A stretch of 64,000 nt of DNA from Nitrospiraceae bacterium (GCA_919902505.1 CAKKRE010000051.1:1-64000); one strand, 5' to 3'. Counted from the first letter of the stretch, positions 47,543 to 56,744 are shown. Notes: generated from the sequence alone by a model not told the origin. Translations and numbers: made by a program.

Positions 47543-47580
47543 CTATTGTCAGAAAAAGCGATCTCTTTTTCTGACAATAG
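47543..47580. promoter_or_regulatory. 16-bp perfect inverted repeat upstream of abiEi, likely operator
   Basis: CTATTGTCAGAAAAAG at 47543-47558 and its exact complement at 47565-47580 are separated by six bases (CGATCT). The site ends six bases from the abiEi start codon. It is far more AT-rich than its surroundings. AbiEi proteins are known to bind inverted repeats in their own promoter, so it is a strong operator candidate; as RNA it would also hide the ribosome binding site. Confidence 0.75.
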
Positions 47581-47655
47581 CAGGTCTGACCTCTACTTGC
47601 AAATCGAGTGTAACAACCGCGCACCTTCTCTGCGTCCCTCAAGTCTTAGTGCGGG

Positions 47656-47841
47656 ACGAAGGTGCTGCTTGTATCCAAGGATGCGCAGGTGACCGTGGTG
47701 GTGCTGGAGCCGGCGAAACATCGGGAGCTGACGATCGCCGGCATGATTGCCTTGAACAAATGGACCTTCGCCCCGCAACTCAAAGGCGACGACCCTGTCG
47801 ACGGCGAACTCACCGTACGAATTCACTTCCGATCGCAGTAA
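47656..47841 (+). pseudogene. 3' fragment of a second TonB-like gene
   Basis: In frame from about 47656 this reads KVLLVSKDAQVTVVVLEP and on to the same C-terminus as the TonB-like protein at 45355-45822, ending at the TAA at 47839-47841. The N-terminal anchor and middle are missing and no start codon is usable, so it is a gene remnant. The first 69 bases differ from the intact gene at many mainly third-codon positions, while the last 117 are identical, which suggests recombination or gene conversion within this stretch. Confidence 0.85.
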
Positions 47842-47854
47842 GGTCCCGCGACGG

Positions 47855-49468
47855 TTATCGAGCTCCGGACTTGGTCAGGTCATGGTGTGGCCTGTTCTTG
47901 CCGGCGTTGACATCGATGCCTCCGGCGGGCGGCGGCTTGTCCAGATTAATGTATTGAAATGTTCCGAACGGCTGGATCTCCTCGTCGGCCGGTAACTGCT
48001 TGCGGTTCCAACCTCCCCCCAGCGCCCGGATGAGAGCAACCGAATTTGCCAACAGTTCGGCCTTGATTTGCACTGCGTCGATGCGCGCCGTGAGCGTGGC
48101 AACCTGGGCATAGATGAGTTCAAGGCTGGAAGCCAGCCCGCCCAGATAGAGCTCCATAGTCAGATTTTGCGTCCTGAGCGTGGCTCCGACGGCGGCGTCC
48201 TGCCGATCGGCCGCAAGCGAAAGCCGGTTGGTCAGGCTTAAACCGTTCTCGACTTCGCGAAATGCATTCAGTACTGTCGAGCGGTATCGATCCTCCGTCT
48301 CGCGATAGGCCGACCAGGCCTGCTGCAATTGGGCGCGGCGATACCCACCCTGGAAGAGCGGCAGCGAAACCGTGGACCCGTAGGCCCAAAAACTAGTGGC
48401 GAGCTTGATCAGGCTGAAGCCGGAATCTTCGAACCCGCCGCCGGCCGAGAACCTCACATCTGGGAAGAAGGCGGCGCGGGCGATACCGATCTCGCGGTTC
48501 GCCTGCGCCATTTGGCGTTCCATTCCGGCGATGTCGGGCCGACGCTCCAGTAAGGTGGAAGGGATTGTCCTGGGCATTGCAAAATTCGCTACTCGAAGGT
48601 CGTCGACCGGCTTAATCGTGAAACTGGTCGGCGCCATGTTGACGAGGATGGCGATCGCCTGTTCCGTCACCTGGCGTTGGCCTTCAATCTGGGCTAATTT
48701 CGTCTCCGTGCTGAACAGCAGCGATTCGACCCGCGCGACGTCGAGTGCCGACGCGATCGCGCCGGCGAACTGATCCTTGATGAGGTTGAGCGACTCTCTG
48801 TAGAGGGCGATGGATTGGGTATAGATCGCAGTCTGCGCGTCGTATCCTCTGAGCCTGAAATAGTTCGCCCCAATTTCGGCCTGCAGGCTGAGCCGCGCGA
48901 GTCCATAGTCGGCGGCGCGCTCCTCGGCGCGGTAGAGTTCGACACGCGTGGCATTGCGAAGCGCAGACCAAAAATCAGGCTCCCAGGAAGCGAGCCCCCC
49001 GCCGTACATGGTTCCCCCGAACTCCGAAATATTGGGGGGACGAAATAGTTTATCCACGGATTCCTTGTTGCCTGAGGCGCCGATTCCCAGACCGACGTGA
49101 GGGAGGTACTGCGATCGAGCCCTCATCATCACATCGCGAGCTTGGACGAACCGTTCGGCGGCGGCCTGCAGATCCGGATTGGCTGCCATGGCCTGTTCTT
49201 CAATCTCGTTCAAGATTGGATCGTTAAAAAGTTTCCACCAATCCGGGCGTAATTCACCATCCGACGGCTTCGCCTCGACGAAAGGACTTGCACCCTTCCA
49301 TGAGGCGGGAACGACGTATTGAGGCGGATCGTAGCGGGGTGCCAAATCGACGGCCGGGAACCAATTGCAAGCCGACAGGCTGAGTACCAACAACACCGGG
49401 CCGCTGCATTGCCTGCAGGAGCGAAGGAGGCGTGACATGTCTGGTCTCGTTCGTACGCGCTCGCCCAT
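47855..49468 (-). CDS. Outer-membrane efflux lipoprotein, NodT/TolC-like (RND system)
   Basis: Outer-membrane channel of a tripartite efflux pump, 537 residues from ATG 49468 (527 from 49438). The lipobox is LSLSAC, so the mature protein begins at that cysteine and is lipid-anchored, as in NodT/OprM. Two OEP domains follow, with DLQAAAERFVQARDVMM, YFRLRGYDAQTAIYTQS, FPDVRFSAGGGFEDSG and EDRYRSTVLNAFREVENGL, the repeats of long helices of this family. An upstream frame to 49606 overlaps the adaptor gene and is not used. It is last in the operon and ends 13 bases from the TonB-like remnant. Confidence 0.9.
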   Translation of the reverse strand: MGERVRTRPDMSRLLRSCRQCSGPVLLVLSLSACNWFPAVDLAPRYDPPQYVVPASWKGASPFVEAKPSDGELRPDWWKLFNDPILNEIEEQAMAANPDLQAAAERFVQARDVMMRARSQYLPHVGLGIGASGNKESVDKLFRPPNISEFGGTMYGGGLASWEPDFWSALRNATRVELYRAEERAADYGLARLSLQAEIGANYFRLRGYDAQTAIYTQSIALYRESLNLIKDQFAGAIASALDVARVESLLFSTETKLAQIEGQRQVTEQAIAILVNMAPTSFTIKPVDDLRVANFAMPRTIPSTLLERRPDIAGMERQMAQANREIGIARAAFFPDVRFSAGGGFEDSGFSLIKLATSFWAYGSTVSLPLFQGGYRRAQLQQAWSAYRETEDRYRSTVLNAFREVENGLSLTNRLSLAADRQDAAVGATLRTQNLTMELYLGGLASSLELIYAQVATLTARIDAVQIKAELLANSVALIRALGGGWNRKQLPADEEIQPFGTFQYINLDKPPPAGGIDVNAGKNRPHHDLTKSGAR

Positions 49469-49484
49469 CACGTGTAACGGACCC

Positions 49485-50756
49485 TCATTTTGGAGAGTGT
49501 GCATTTGAGGTCGAAGTTTCATTTGAGCCGGGATCTTCTTTTGACCCAGGAGCTTGTGATCCGGGGGGGTCCTTTGAAGCAGGCCCATCTGTAGTGATGA
49601 GATCATAACCGGGCGCCGGCGTCACGATGCGCACCTTGTCGCCTTCAAGCAAGGCGGCGCTCGGGTTGTTCACGATGCGGTCGCTCGTGGAAATTCCCTC
49701 TGCCACTTCGACGGCGCTGTCGAGGAGCCGGCTCACGGTGATCGGTTGTAAGTGCACGCGGTCATCCTGCGCCACCACGGCCACCTGTGTGCCATGCTCC
49801 TGGAACACCAACGCAGTGGACGGAATCGTGAACACTTTTCTGTCCACCGGCGCGGTAAGCACAACCTGGGCGTACGACCCGGGCCAGAGGGCGCGATCCT
49901 CGTTGTCGATCGTGAAGACGGTAATGGCCGTGCGCGTGCTGACATCGAAGCCGCGGGCGACGGTCAAGAATTTTCCGGTGAAATGACGGCCGGGCAATTG
50001 CGGGACGGTCACGTTGGCTGTCAGGCCGGGCTGGAGGAATGGGCCGAACGACTCCGGCACGGAGACAAAGAGGCGCAGCATACTCACGTCGGCCACGGTG
50101 AAAAGATTGCTGATGGAACCGGGCGTGCTGATCGTGCCTTCCTTATTGACATACTCGCCGACGTTGATGTTGCGTTGGGTCACCACTCCGTCATATGGCG
50201 CGACGATGGTTTTGAATCGAATAAGCGCCTCGAAGTTCCTGACGTTCTGCTCAGCGGCCTTCACCCTGGCCAATTCCGCTTTGGCGTTGGCTTCCTGCAC
50301 CGAGATCGACTGCTCGGAGACCGCATGGTTTTTTCGCAGCGCCACCCAGCGCTTTGCGGTCAAGTCGGCCAATGCGTATTTCGCCTGTTCGGCCGCGAGA
50401 TCCGCCCGGGCCTGTTCATATTGCGCATCGAGGGCCGGCGCGTTGATTTCGGCGAGCACTTCGCCTTTCTTCACGAGCGCACCGTAGTCTTTGTACCACA
50501 TCTTCACATAGCCCGAGACTTGCGCGTAGATCGGCGCTTGAAACCAAGCCTGAACATTGCCGGGGAGCGTAATGGTCTCGGACGGCGGCACCGGCTTCGG
50601 ATAGATGACCGCCACAGTGGGGACGGCATCTTCGAGCGTGTTCTCGCGTAGCAGAGCGGCGTCGCTTTTGCTGTCATAAATCCGATAGCCGAGGTAGAGC
50701 ACACACAGGAGGATCGCTGAGATTGTAACGAGCTTTCCACGCAGGATCTTAGCCAT
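49485..50756 (-). CDS. RND efflux periplasmic adaptor (HlyD/MFP family)
   Basis: A 423-residue membrane fusion protein linking the inner-membrane permease to the outer-membrane channel. An N-terminal membrane anchor (LVTISAILLCVLYLGY) is followed by the barrel-sandwich/lipoyl region (VSGYVKMWYKDYGALVKKGEVLAEINAP), a helical hairpin with alanine-rich heptads (about 115-190) and TIVAPYDGVVTQRNINVGEYV on return. The C-terminal tail is rich in Ser, Pro and Gly (DPPGSQAPGSKEDPGSNE) and probably disordered. The ATG overlaps the permease stop by one base (TAATG), a sign of translational coupling. Confidence 0.92.
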   Translation of the reverse strand: MAKILRGKLVTISAILLCVLYLGYRIYDSKSDAALLRENTLEDAVPTVAVIYPKPVPPSETITLPGNVQAWFQAPIYAQVSGYVKMWYKDYGALVKKGEVLAEINAPALDAQYEQARADLAAEQAKYALADLTAKRWVALRKNHAVSEQSISVQEANAKAELARVKAAEQNVRNFEALIRFKTIVAPYDGVVTQRNINVGEYVNKEGTISTPGSISNLFTVADVSMLRLFVSVPESFGPFLQPGLTANVTVPQLPGRHFTGKFLTVARGFDVSTRTAITVFTIDNEDRALWPGSYAQVVLTAPVDRKVFTIPSTALVFQEHGTQVAVVAQDDRVHLQPITVSRLLDSAVEVAEGISTSDRIVNNPSAALLEGDKVRIVTPAPGYDLITTDGPASKDPPGSQAPGSKEDPGSNETSTSNAHSPK

Positions 50757-52450
50757 TATGCATTGACCTTTTGGCGAGCGGTTCGTCGGGTATAGAAGAT
50801 GGTATACACGCAGGGCACGAAGAACAGGGTGAACAATGTGGCGACGAGTAAGCCGCCGATCACGGCGCGACCCAACGGCGCGTTCGCGGAATACCCCGTC
50901 GCCATGGGGACCATTCCGATGATCATCGCCGAAGCCGTCATGAGCACGGGGCGGAAGCGGGTCGTTCCGGCTTCAATCGCGGCCCGCAAGGCGTCGCCGT
51001 GCTCTTCGAGCCGTTCGCGGGCGTAGGAGACGACGAGGATCGAATTAGCGGTGGCCGTGCCCATGGTCATGATGGCGCCCGTCAGTGCAGGCTCCGACAG
51101 CCGCGTATGGGTCAGGAACAAGGCCCATGCGATGCCCGCGAGCGCGCCGGGCAGGGCCGTAATGATGATGAAGGGGTCCAGCCAGGATTGAAAGTTGACG
51201 ACGATCAGCAGATAGACCAGGGCGATTGCGACGAGCAGCCCGAAGATCAGCTCGAAATAAGCGTCGTGCATCAGCGAGGCCTGGCCGTGGATTTCGAGCG
51301 CGGCGCTGCGGGGCAACTCGTGCTCCATGCTCTTGGCGATGGTTTCGACATCCGCCAGCACACCGCCGAGGTCGCGTCCTTCGGCGGAGACATAGATGTT
51401 GAACAGCGGCATGATGTTCCCGTGTGTAATCACGCCCGGTGTCCCCTCCGCTGAAATATTGGCTAAATTGCCGAGCAGCTGCATCTCCTGACCGTTCGGA
51501 GAAAGGCCTGAGGACTCGACCGGGATGGTCTTGAGACTATTGACGCTGTTGATCTGGGCCTGGGGCGTATAGACGTTGATCAGGTACGACATGCCGGTAC
51601 TGGGATCGAGCCAATAGATTTGGTCGACCTGCTGGCTCCCGGCGGTCGTCATGAGCAGATTGTCGGCCATCTCCTTCAGGGTTCTGTTCACGCCGAGTCC
51701 GAACGTGCGGTTGCCTTCGACCATGAGGGTCGGCGTGCGCATGGTTTGCTGGATCACCACGTCGGCGGCGCCGGGGATCTCGCGAAATTTGCCCGCCAAT
51801 TTGCGGGCAAACTCGTAGTTGGGGTAGACGTCCGGCCCGTTGATTTGCACATCGATCGGCGCAGGCGCGCCGAAATTGAGAATTTTTGCGGTTAAATCGG
51901 AGGGCTGGAACGTGAACTCCGTTCCCGGGTACCGCTCCCGCAAGCCCTTGCGAAGGATGCGGCGATAGTCCCAGACGGGAGACTTTTCATCCTTCAAGAG
52001 AATCGTCAGGTCGCAATCCTGAGAGCCGATCGTCGGCGTCGGAATGAAGGCCAGGTTGTGCGGTCCGACCGGCAGGCCGCAATTGCTGACGACGTTTTCG
52101 ACCTCGCCAGGCAGCAACTCCTGGATGCTGGTGGAGACGAGCGTGGCAATGCGTCCTGACACTTCGATGCGCGTCCCGAGCGGCGCCCGCATATGCATCG
52201 TGATGATTCCCGACCGGATCTCCGGGAAATAATCGCGTCCGAGGAAGAAAAAGAGGGACAGGGAACCCACCGCGACGATCAACGAGAGCGTGACGAAGGC
52301 GTTGCGATGGGCGATCGACTGTTCGAGCAGCAGACCGTAGCGCTCGCGGAACCGATTGAAGCGGCGCTCGAATTCCTGCTGAAATCGTACGAAGGGGTTG
52401 CGCGATGGCGTCGGCCCGGACTGCACCGGCAATTCATGCGGCTGCGACAT
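50756..52450 (-). CDS. RND efflux permease, C-terminal half
   Basis: A 564-residue polypeptide corresponding to the second half of an AcrB/HAE1-like transporter. It starts with a linker and then the seventh membrane segment (FVTLSLIVAVGSLSLFFFLGRDYFP), continues through the second periplasmic porter part and ends with helices 8-12 (GALAGIAWALFL, ALTGAIMTMGTATANSIL, APLGRAVIGGLLVATLFTLFFVPCVYTIFY). The ATG at 52450 is preceded by AAGGGG and overlaps the end of the N-terminal half gene by 17 bases, in a different frame. Together the two halves total 1063 residues, the normal full length, so either two proteins associate or a single frameshift split an ancestral gene. Confidence 0.88.
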   Translation of the reverse strand: MSQPHELPVQSGPTPSRNPFVRFQQEFERRFNRFRERYGLLLEQSIAHRNAFVTLSLIVAVGSLSLFFFLGRDYFPEIRSGIITMHMRAPLGTRIEVSGRIATLVSTSIQELLPGEVENVVSNCGLPVGPHNLAFIPTPTIGSQDCDLTILLKDEKSPVWDYRRILRKGLRERYPGTEFTFQPSDLTAKILNFGAPAPIDVQINGPDVYPNYEFARKLAGKFREIPGAADVVIQQTMRTPTLMVEGNRTFGLGVNRTLKEMADNLLMTTAGSQQVDQIYWLDPSTGMSYLINVYTPQAQINSVNSLKTIPVESSGLSPNGQEMQLLGNLANISAEGTPGVITHGNIMPLFNIYVSAEGRDLGGVLADVETIAKSMEHELPRSAALEIHGQASLMHDAYFELIFGLLVAIALVYLLIVVNFQSWLDPFIIITALPGALAGIAWALFLTHTRLSEPALTGAIMTMGTATANSILVVSYARERLEEHGDALRAAIEAGTTRFRPVLMTASAMIIGMVPMATGYSANAPLGRAVIGGLLVATLFTLFFVPCVYTIFYTRRTARQKVNA

Positions 52451-53933
52451 GGTGCCCCTTCATCATATATTTCGCCATGGTCGGGACCAGGGTGCGCGAG
52501 AGGATGAACGAGGCGAGCATCGCGATGATGATCGCCTCGGCCATGGGCTTGAACAGGTAGCCGGCGACGCCGCCGAGTTCGAAGAGCGGGAGCCAGACGA
52601 TCGCGATGCAGAGGGTGGCGACGAGCGTCGGGACGACGATCTGATTGGCGGCGTCGATGATGGCCTGTTCGAGCGGCTTGCCCATCTCGATATGGCGATC
52701 GATGTTCTCGATCATCACGGTCGCATCGTCGACCAGAATACCGACCGCCAGCGCCAGCCCGCCCAAGGTCATGACGTTGATCGTCTCTTCGAGCAGATGC
52801 AGGCCGATGATGGCGGTCAGAATGGACAGCGGGATGGAGGTCCAGACGATGACCGTCGCCCGCCAGGAGCCGAGCAGCAACAGCACGATGAGGCCGACCA
52901 GCGCACCGGCCATCAGCATTTCGTGCAGGACATCCGAGATCGAATCCTTCACGAAGGTCGAGGCGTCGTCGAGCAGCTTGATCTCCACGCCCTCCGGAGA
53001 GATTTGTTGGGCGCGCGGAATCATCTTCTTGATGCCGTCGACCACGTCGAGGGTCGAGGCCTCGGTACTCTTCATCGCCACGAGGATGACGGTCTGTTTG
53101 CCCTTCACCAGCACCGCGTTCTGTTGCACCCGGCCCATGAGCTGCACCGTGGCGACGTCGCGCAGATAGATGAAGGCGTTGCCTTCCCGCTTGATCGGGA
53201 TGTCGTTGAAATGCTCAATGTTCATCGGTGATGCATTCGTCTGGACGATCCAGTCCGTCTGCTTGATCTTGATGTCGCCGGCCGGCAGCACGAGGTATTG
53301 CTTCATGAGGGCATCGTGAATGTCCGCCGGAGTCAGTTGCCGGGCGAGCAATTTATGCTGATCGAGGTTGACCATGACCTGCATGTCTTGGCCGCCGTAG
53401 GGGTGCGGCAGGACGATGCCCGGCACCGTCACCAGCAGGGGGCGGATGCGCATGTAGACGAGGTTGTAGAGCTCCGCCGGCGTCAGGTGATCGGAGCTGA
53501 TTTGGAGCATGGCCACTGGGATGGAGGACGGTGCGAGACGCATGACCATGGGGGGGGAAATGTCGGGCGGGAGCGCCTTCACGACGTTTTGGGCGATGCC
53601 CACGATATCCGCTTCGGCCCTGGCCACGTCGACGCCGTCCTGCAGGAAAATATTGGTGATGCTGCTCCCGAAGTAGGAGTGGCTGTGGATGTACTTGATG
53701 CCTTCCACCGTCGAGGTCAGGAAGCGTTCGAACAGATAGGTGATGCGACCTTCCACCTGCTGCGGTAGTAGGCCGCTATAGATCCAGACGACGGAGGTGA
53801 CGGGAATCGTAATATTGGGGAAGATGTCGGTCGGCATGTGGAGCACGGTCTTGCTCCCCAACAGCAGGATGAGGATGGACATGACGACGAAGGTGTATGG
53901 CCTGCGCAGGGCGATGAGGACGATCTCGTTCAT
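52434..53933 (-). CDS. RND efflux permease, N-terminal half
   Basis: A 499-residue polypeptide with the first membrane segment (FVVMSILILLLGSKTVLHMPTD), the first porter region (GSSITNIFLQDGVDVARAEAD) and helices 2-6, including the proton-relay region GGLALAVGILVDDATVMIEN with adjacent aspartates, as in AcrB helix 4. It ends after SRTLVPTMAKYMMKGHHVAAA. The start is ATG 53933, preceded by GGGGAG five bases upstream; a longer open frame to 54056 has no such site. It is the first gene of the pump operon: permease N, permease C, adaptor, channel. The substrate is unknown; heavy-metal or multidrug export are both possible. Confidence 0.88.
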   Translation of the reverse strand: MNEIVLIALRRPYTFVVMSILILLLGSKTVLHMPTDIFPNITIPVTSVVWIYSGLLPQQVEGRITYLFERFLTSTVEGIKYIHSHSYFGSSITNIFLQDGVDVARAEADIVGIAQNVVKALPPDISPPMVMRLAPSSIPVAMLQISSDHLTPAELYNLVYMRIRPLLVTVPGIVLPHPYGGQDMQVMVNLDQHKLLARQLTPADIHDALMKQYLVLPAGDIKIKQTDWIVQTNASPMNIEHFNDIPIKREGNAFIYLRDVATVQLMGRVQQNAVLVKGKQTVILVAMKSTEASTLDVVDGIKKMIPRAQQISPEGVEIKLLDDASTFVKDSISDVLHEMLMAGALVGLIVLLLLGSWRATVIVWTSIPLSILTAIIGLHLLEETINVMTLGGLALAVGILVDDATVMIENIDRHIEMGKPLEQAIIDAANQIVVPTLVATLCIAIVWLPLFELGGVAGYLFKPMAEAIIIAMLASFILSRTLVPTMAKYMMKGHHVAAA

Positions 53934-54507
53934 GCATGCTCCCCGCAAGAAGCTTTGTGATGTGCTGTCATTCGAGCCACGCGATCCCTCATGGACGTCC
54001 TTGGGGTCGGTTGCCGAAAGGGGCCCGCCCCATTTGCCGTTGCACCGGCCGGTCATGATTCAGTGAGCCATCGTCTTCCTCAGTTCGAATGATGTTGGAT
54101 CGGGCTGATCCGTCATGAGAGGAGATGTAGCAAGGGGCTTGCCGCGGAATTGCGATTGCGCCGCAACGGGCCAGGACGGACTAGGTGCCATATATGGGCA
54201 GCCTGCGCGTCGGCAGCTCCTCGACATAGTGTCTCCATTGCGGAAGGCTTGTCGGAAGTGCAGATCCGCTCTGCGCGCACTGTGCGGAAGTTCACGATTC
54301 TGTGGGGCCGGCTCGGCGCCTGATGCAGCAAGGATTCGAAACGCGATCCCAAATACTGTGGCCGCTGAGTGATTTGTCCGAAGTGTGCCCATGGATTCGA
54401 TCGGTGGCATTGATATTGCGACCCTTCCTGCCTGGTTCGACCGCATCGACACCGCATGACGCAGATGTCGACTGATCCCATCTTCTAATCCCGGGAGGCT
54501 GAGCAGG
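53934..54507. other. Intergenic region between efflux operon and modA
   Basis: 574 bases between two divergent genes. I find no convincing gene, RNA or long repeat. It must hold the promoters of the efflux operon and of modA, but no clear sigma-70 pair or palindromic operator stands out. Confidence 0.5.
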
Positions 54508-55338
54508 ATGAAAGCATTGGCGAATATGCCGAAAGTTGGAATGGCCTTGTATCTTGCTGGTCTCGTCGCGACCGTCGCGCCGTTTGTAGGGCCGGCGCAA
54601 GCGGAGTCTCTCACGATCGGGGCAGCCTACAGTCTCAAACCGGCCTTCCAGGAAATCGTGCCGATCTTCGAGCGGGAATATGGCGCGGCGGTGAAGGTCG
54701 TCTACGGCCCATCGCAAACGCTGCGCCGGGAAATTGAGCAGGGGGCGGCGATCGATGTGTTCCTGCCTGCGGCGGCGGAAGAAATCGAGAAATTGCAGAA
54801 GAAAGGTCTGACGCTCGGTGAGGGGGCGCGGATCTATGGACAAACCTCACTTGTGCTCGTCATGTCGGCGGCCTCCAGGGCCACGCCGGTTTCCTTCCGT
54901 GATGTGTCGCTCAATCGGGCGTTTCGTATCGCCCTCGGCGATCCGAAGACGTCGGGGCTGGGTGACATCACGGCCCGGACGCTCACACGGGTCGATCCGG
55001 CCTACAAGAATCGCTTCCAGGCGGTCTATGCCAAGCATAGTGAAGAGATCGTGAATCTGATTCACCGCGGTGAGGCCGATGCAGGGATCCTCTATCGCGT
55101 GGACGCGATCAACAGCGGGGATGTCCGCATCATCGATGAAAGTCCGGCTGGATCACATAGGCCGGTGTATTTCGGTCAGGCGGTGGTCTGGACCTGCCGG
55201 ACTGAGTCGTTTGTGGTGGCCGAGGAGTTTCTCGATTTCATGATGAGCCCCCGCATTCAGAAGCTGCTGCTCAAGTATGGGTTCGAGCCGATGCCGGTGC
55301 TCGGAGCAGGTGATGGGGGAAGACGCGCCGCGCCGTAA
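54508..55338 (+). CDS. modA: Molybdate ABC transporter, substrate-binding protein
   Basis: A periplasmic binding protein of 276 residues. The signal peptide ends near GPAQAES (about residue 31). The mature part starts TIGAAYSLKPAFQEIVPIFE and has VVYGPSQTLRREIEQGAAIDVFLPAA, the anion-site pattern of ModA (the SxxL and Q-I-E-x-G-A-x-D segments), then VLVMSAAS, LGDPKTSGLGD and GEADAGILYRVDA. The usual partners modB and modC are absent: 23 bases after the stop is an IS630 element. It may therefore be an orphan, or the rest of the operon may have been lost. Confidence 0.88.
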   Translation: MKALANMPKVGMALYLAGLVATVAPFVGPAQAESLTIGAAYSLKPAFQEIVPIFEREYGAAVKVVYGPSQTLRREIEQGAAIDVFLPAAAEEIEKLQKKGLTLGEGARIYGQTSLVLVMSAASRATPVSFRDVSLNRAFRIALGDPKTSGLGDITARTLTRVDPAYKNRFQAVYAKHSEEIVNLIHRGEADAGILYRVDAINSGDVRIIDESPAGSHRPVYFGQAVVWTCRTESFVVAEEFLDFMMSPRIQKLLLKYGFEPMPVLGAGDGGRRAAP

Positions 55339-55361
55339 GTACGAGGCAATGGACGTACTTA

Positions 55362-56453
55362 CTCAGAAGTCAGGAATATAGGCAACCCTCGGATGCTTGA
55401 AGAATGACCGCACCAGCGCGGGCCTGCGCCCAATCTCAGCCAACTGCGTGGTCACGCGGTCAGCGAGCGTCTCGCCCTTCTGCCGCGGACGCCGGGCATG
55501 GCCCGTACGGTTGGTGTGGCTCCAGACCAGTTCGTCGGAGTTGAGGTCGGGGGCATCGCCGGGCAGGTAGTGCAGCGTCAGCCTACCGTTGAGCTCCGCG
55601 ACGTACGGTGTGACCGCCTTGGTCTTGTGCGCCGGCAAGCCGTCCAGGATCAAATGCAGGGGCCGACGACGGCCGCGCAGCATCCGGCGCAGCAACGTGA
55701 CGAACAACTCGCCAGTCAGGCCACCGGGATAGGTGGCGAACCAGAAGGCGCCCTTGGCACTGACCGCCGAGGCGGCGCTGATACTCTGGCGCTGGCCGGG
55801 GACCGACACCACCGGCGTCTGGCCCTTGACACCCCAGGTCGTGCCCTGCACGGCATCGGCGCGAAAGCCCGATTCATCCCAGAAATAGATCTCCGCCGTG
55901 TCCCGCTTGGCTGTTCGTACAATGGCCGGATACGTTTCGCGCTGCCAGCGTGCAATCGCCGCGGGATCGCGCTGGTAGGCGCGCTGCAGCGGCTTTTGCG
56001 GTGTCAGACCTTGACGCGCCAGCAACGCTCCGATCGAGGCCAAGCTCAAGTGCACATCGAAGCGCTGGGCAATCAATTCGCGCACGATCTGGCGGGTCCA
56101 CAGCCCAAAATCGAACCCGTATTGCAGCGGGGTCTTGCCGTTGCCCCAGCGAAACACCTGCCGTTCCTGCCCCGCGGTCAGGGTGCGCGGACGACCGGTC
56201 GCCGGCCGTGCCGCCCACGCCGTGAGTCCCTTGCCGCGACCGTGGGCCGCCTTGAGCCAGCCGTAAATCGTGCAGCGATGAAACCCGTAGCTGGCGATCA
56301 CCTCACTCGGCCGCTCGCCCTCGCGCACCCGCTCCACGGCCATCGTGCGAATGGTCTCCAAGGTCCCGTGATCCAGCGTGCGTCCGTCTCGTTTCATGGC
56401 GAGACGGAGCAGCTCACATTCGAATACTGTTGTCTATATTCCTGACCTGTGAG
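55362..56453 (-). mobile_element. IS630-family insertion sequence, complete
   Basis: 1092 bp bounded by near-identical terminal inverted repeats of about 25 bp: CTCAGAAGTCAGGAATATAG from 55362 and CTCACAGGTCAGGAATATAG reading inward from 56453. TA lies on both sides (55360-55361 and 56454-56455), the target duplication expected of IS630. The transposase gene fills most of the element and shows no disruption. It is inserted between modA and the accessory region. Confidence 0.9.
55363..56397 (-). CDS. IS630-family transposase
   Basis: A 344-residue DDE transposase. The N-terminal helix-turn-helix region is RPSEVIASYGFHRCTIYGWLK (in two pieces about residues 29-49), followed by a second winged-helix segment. 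The catalytic triad is D174 (YFWDESGF), D252 (LILDGLPAHK) and E289 (DAPDLNSDELVW), with the 36-residue D-E spacing typical of the family. Its stop codon lies inside the left terminal repeat. The frame is unbroken, so the element is potentially active. Confidence 0.93.
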   Translation of the reverse strand: MKRDGRTLDHGTLETIRTMAVERVREGERPSEVIASYGFHRCTIYGWLKAAHGRGKGLTAWAARPATGRPRTLTAGQERQVFRWGNGKTPLQYGFDFGLWTRQIVRELIAQRFDVHLSLASIGALLARQGLTPQKPLQRAYQRDPAAIARWQRETYPAIVRTAKRDTAEIYFWDESGFRADAVQGTTWGVKGQTPVVSVPGQRQSISAASAVSAKGAFWFATYPGGLTGELFVTLLRRMLRGRRRPLHLILDGLPAHKTKAVTPYVAELNGRLTLHYLPGDAPDLNSDELVWSHTNRTGHARRPRQKGETLADRVTTQLAEIGRRPALVRSFFKHPRVAYIPDF

Positions 56454-56455
56454 TA

Positions 56456-56744
56456 AGGCGGCAGAAGAAATAGTACCAGGAACTTTTTCGGCCTTTTCGA
56501 AATGACTTCTGACACCATTCTCCGGTCAGTTTTAACCCCGCTCGACATGCGCGAGGCAGAAGGCCAAGGCCAATGTTGTACGGTCATCGGGTTGAGCGTA
56601 TTCCTGAAGCTTGCTTGATTGAAAGGCGTTTTGCCGATATCAACGGTAGGTAATAGAAATGGTCCCAGGAACCGAACCATTATCCGAAAACAGGCGTCAT
56701 TTCCTGCGCCCCAGGCTTACCGTCAGGTCTGGCGAATATGTCTT
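56456..56744. other. Non-coding interval with a 17-base imperfect direct repeat
   Basis: No gene is evident in these 289 bases. The motif GAAATAGTACCAGGAAC at 56467-56483 recurs at 56656-56672 as GAAATGGTCCCAGGAAC (15 of 17 identical). Such paired sequences resemble remnants of a small mobile repeat, but I cannot assign a family. Confidence 0.4.
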
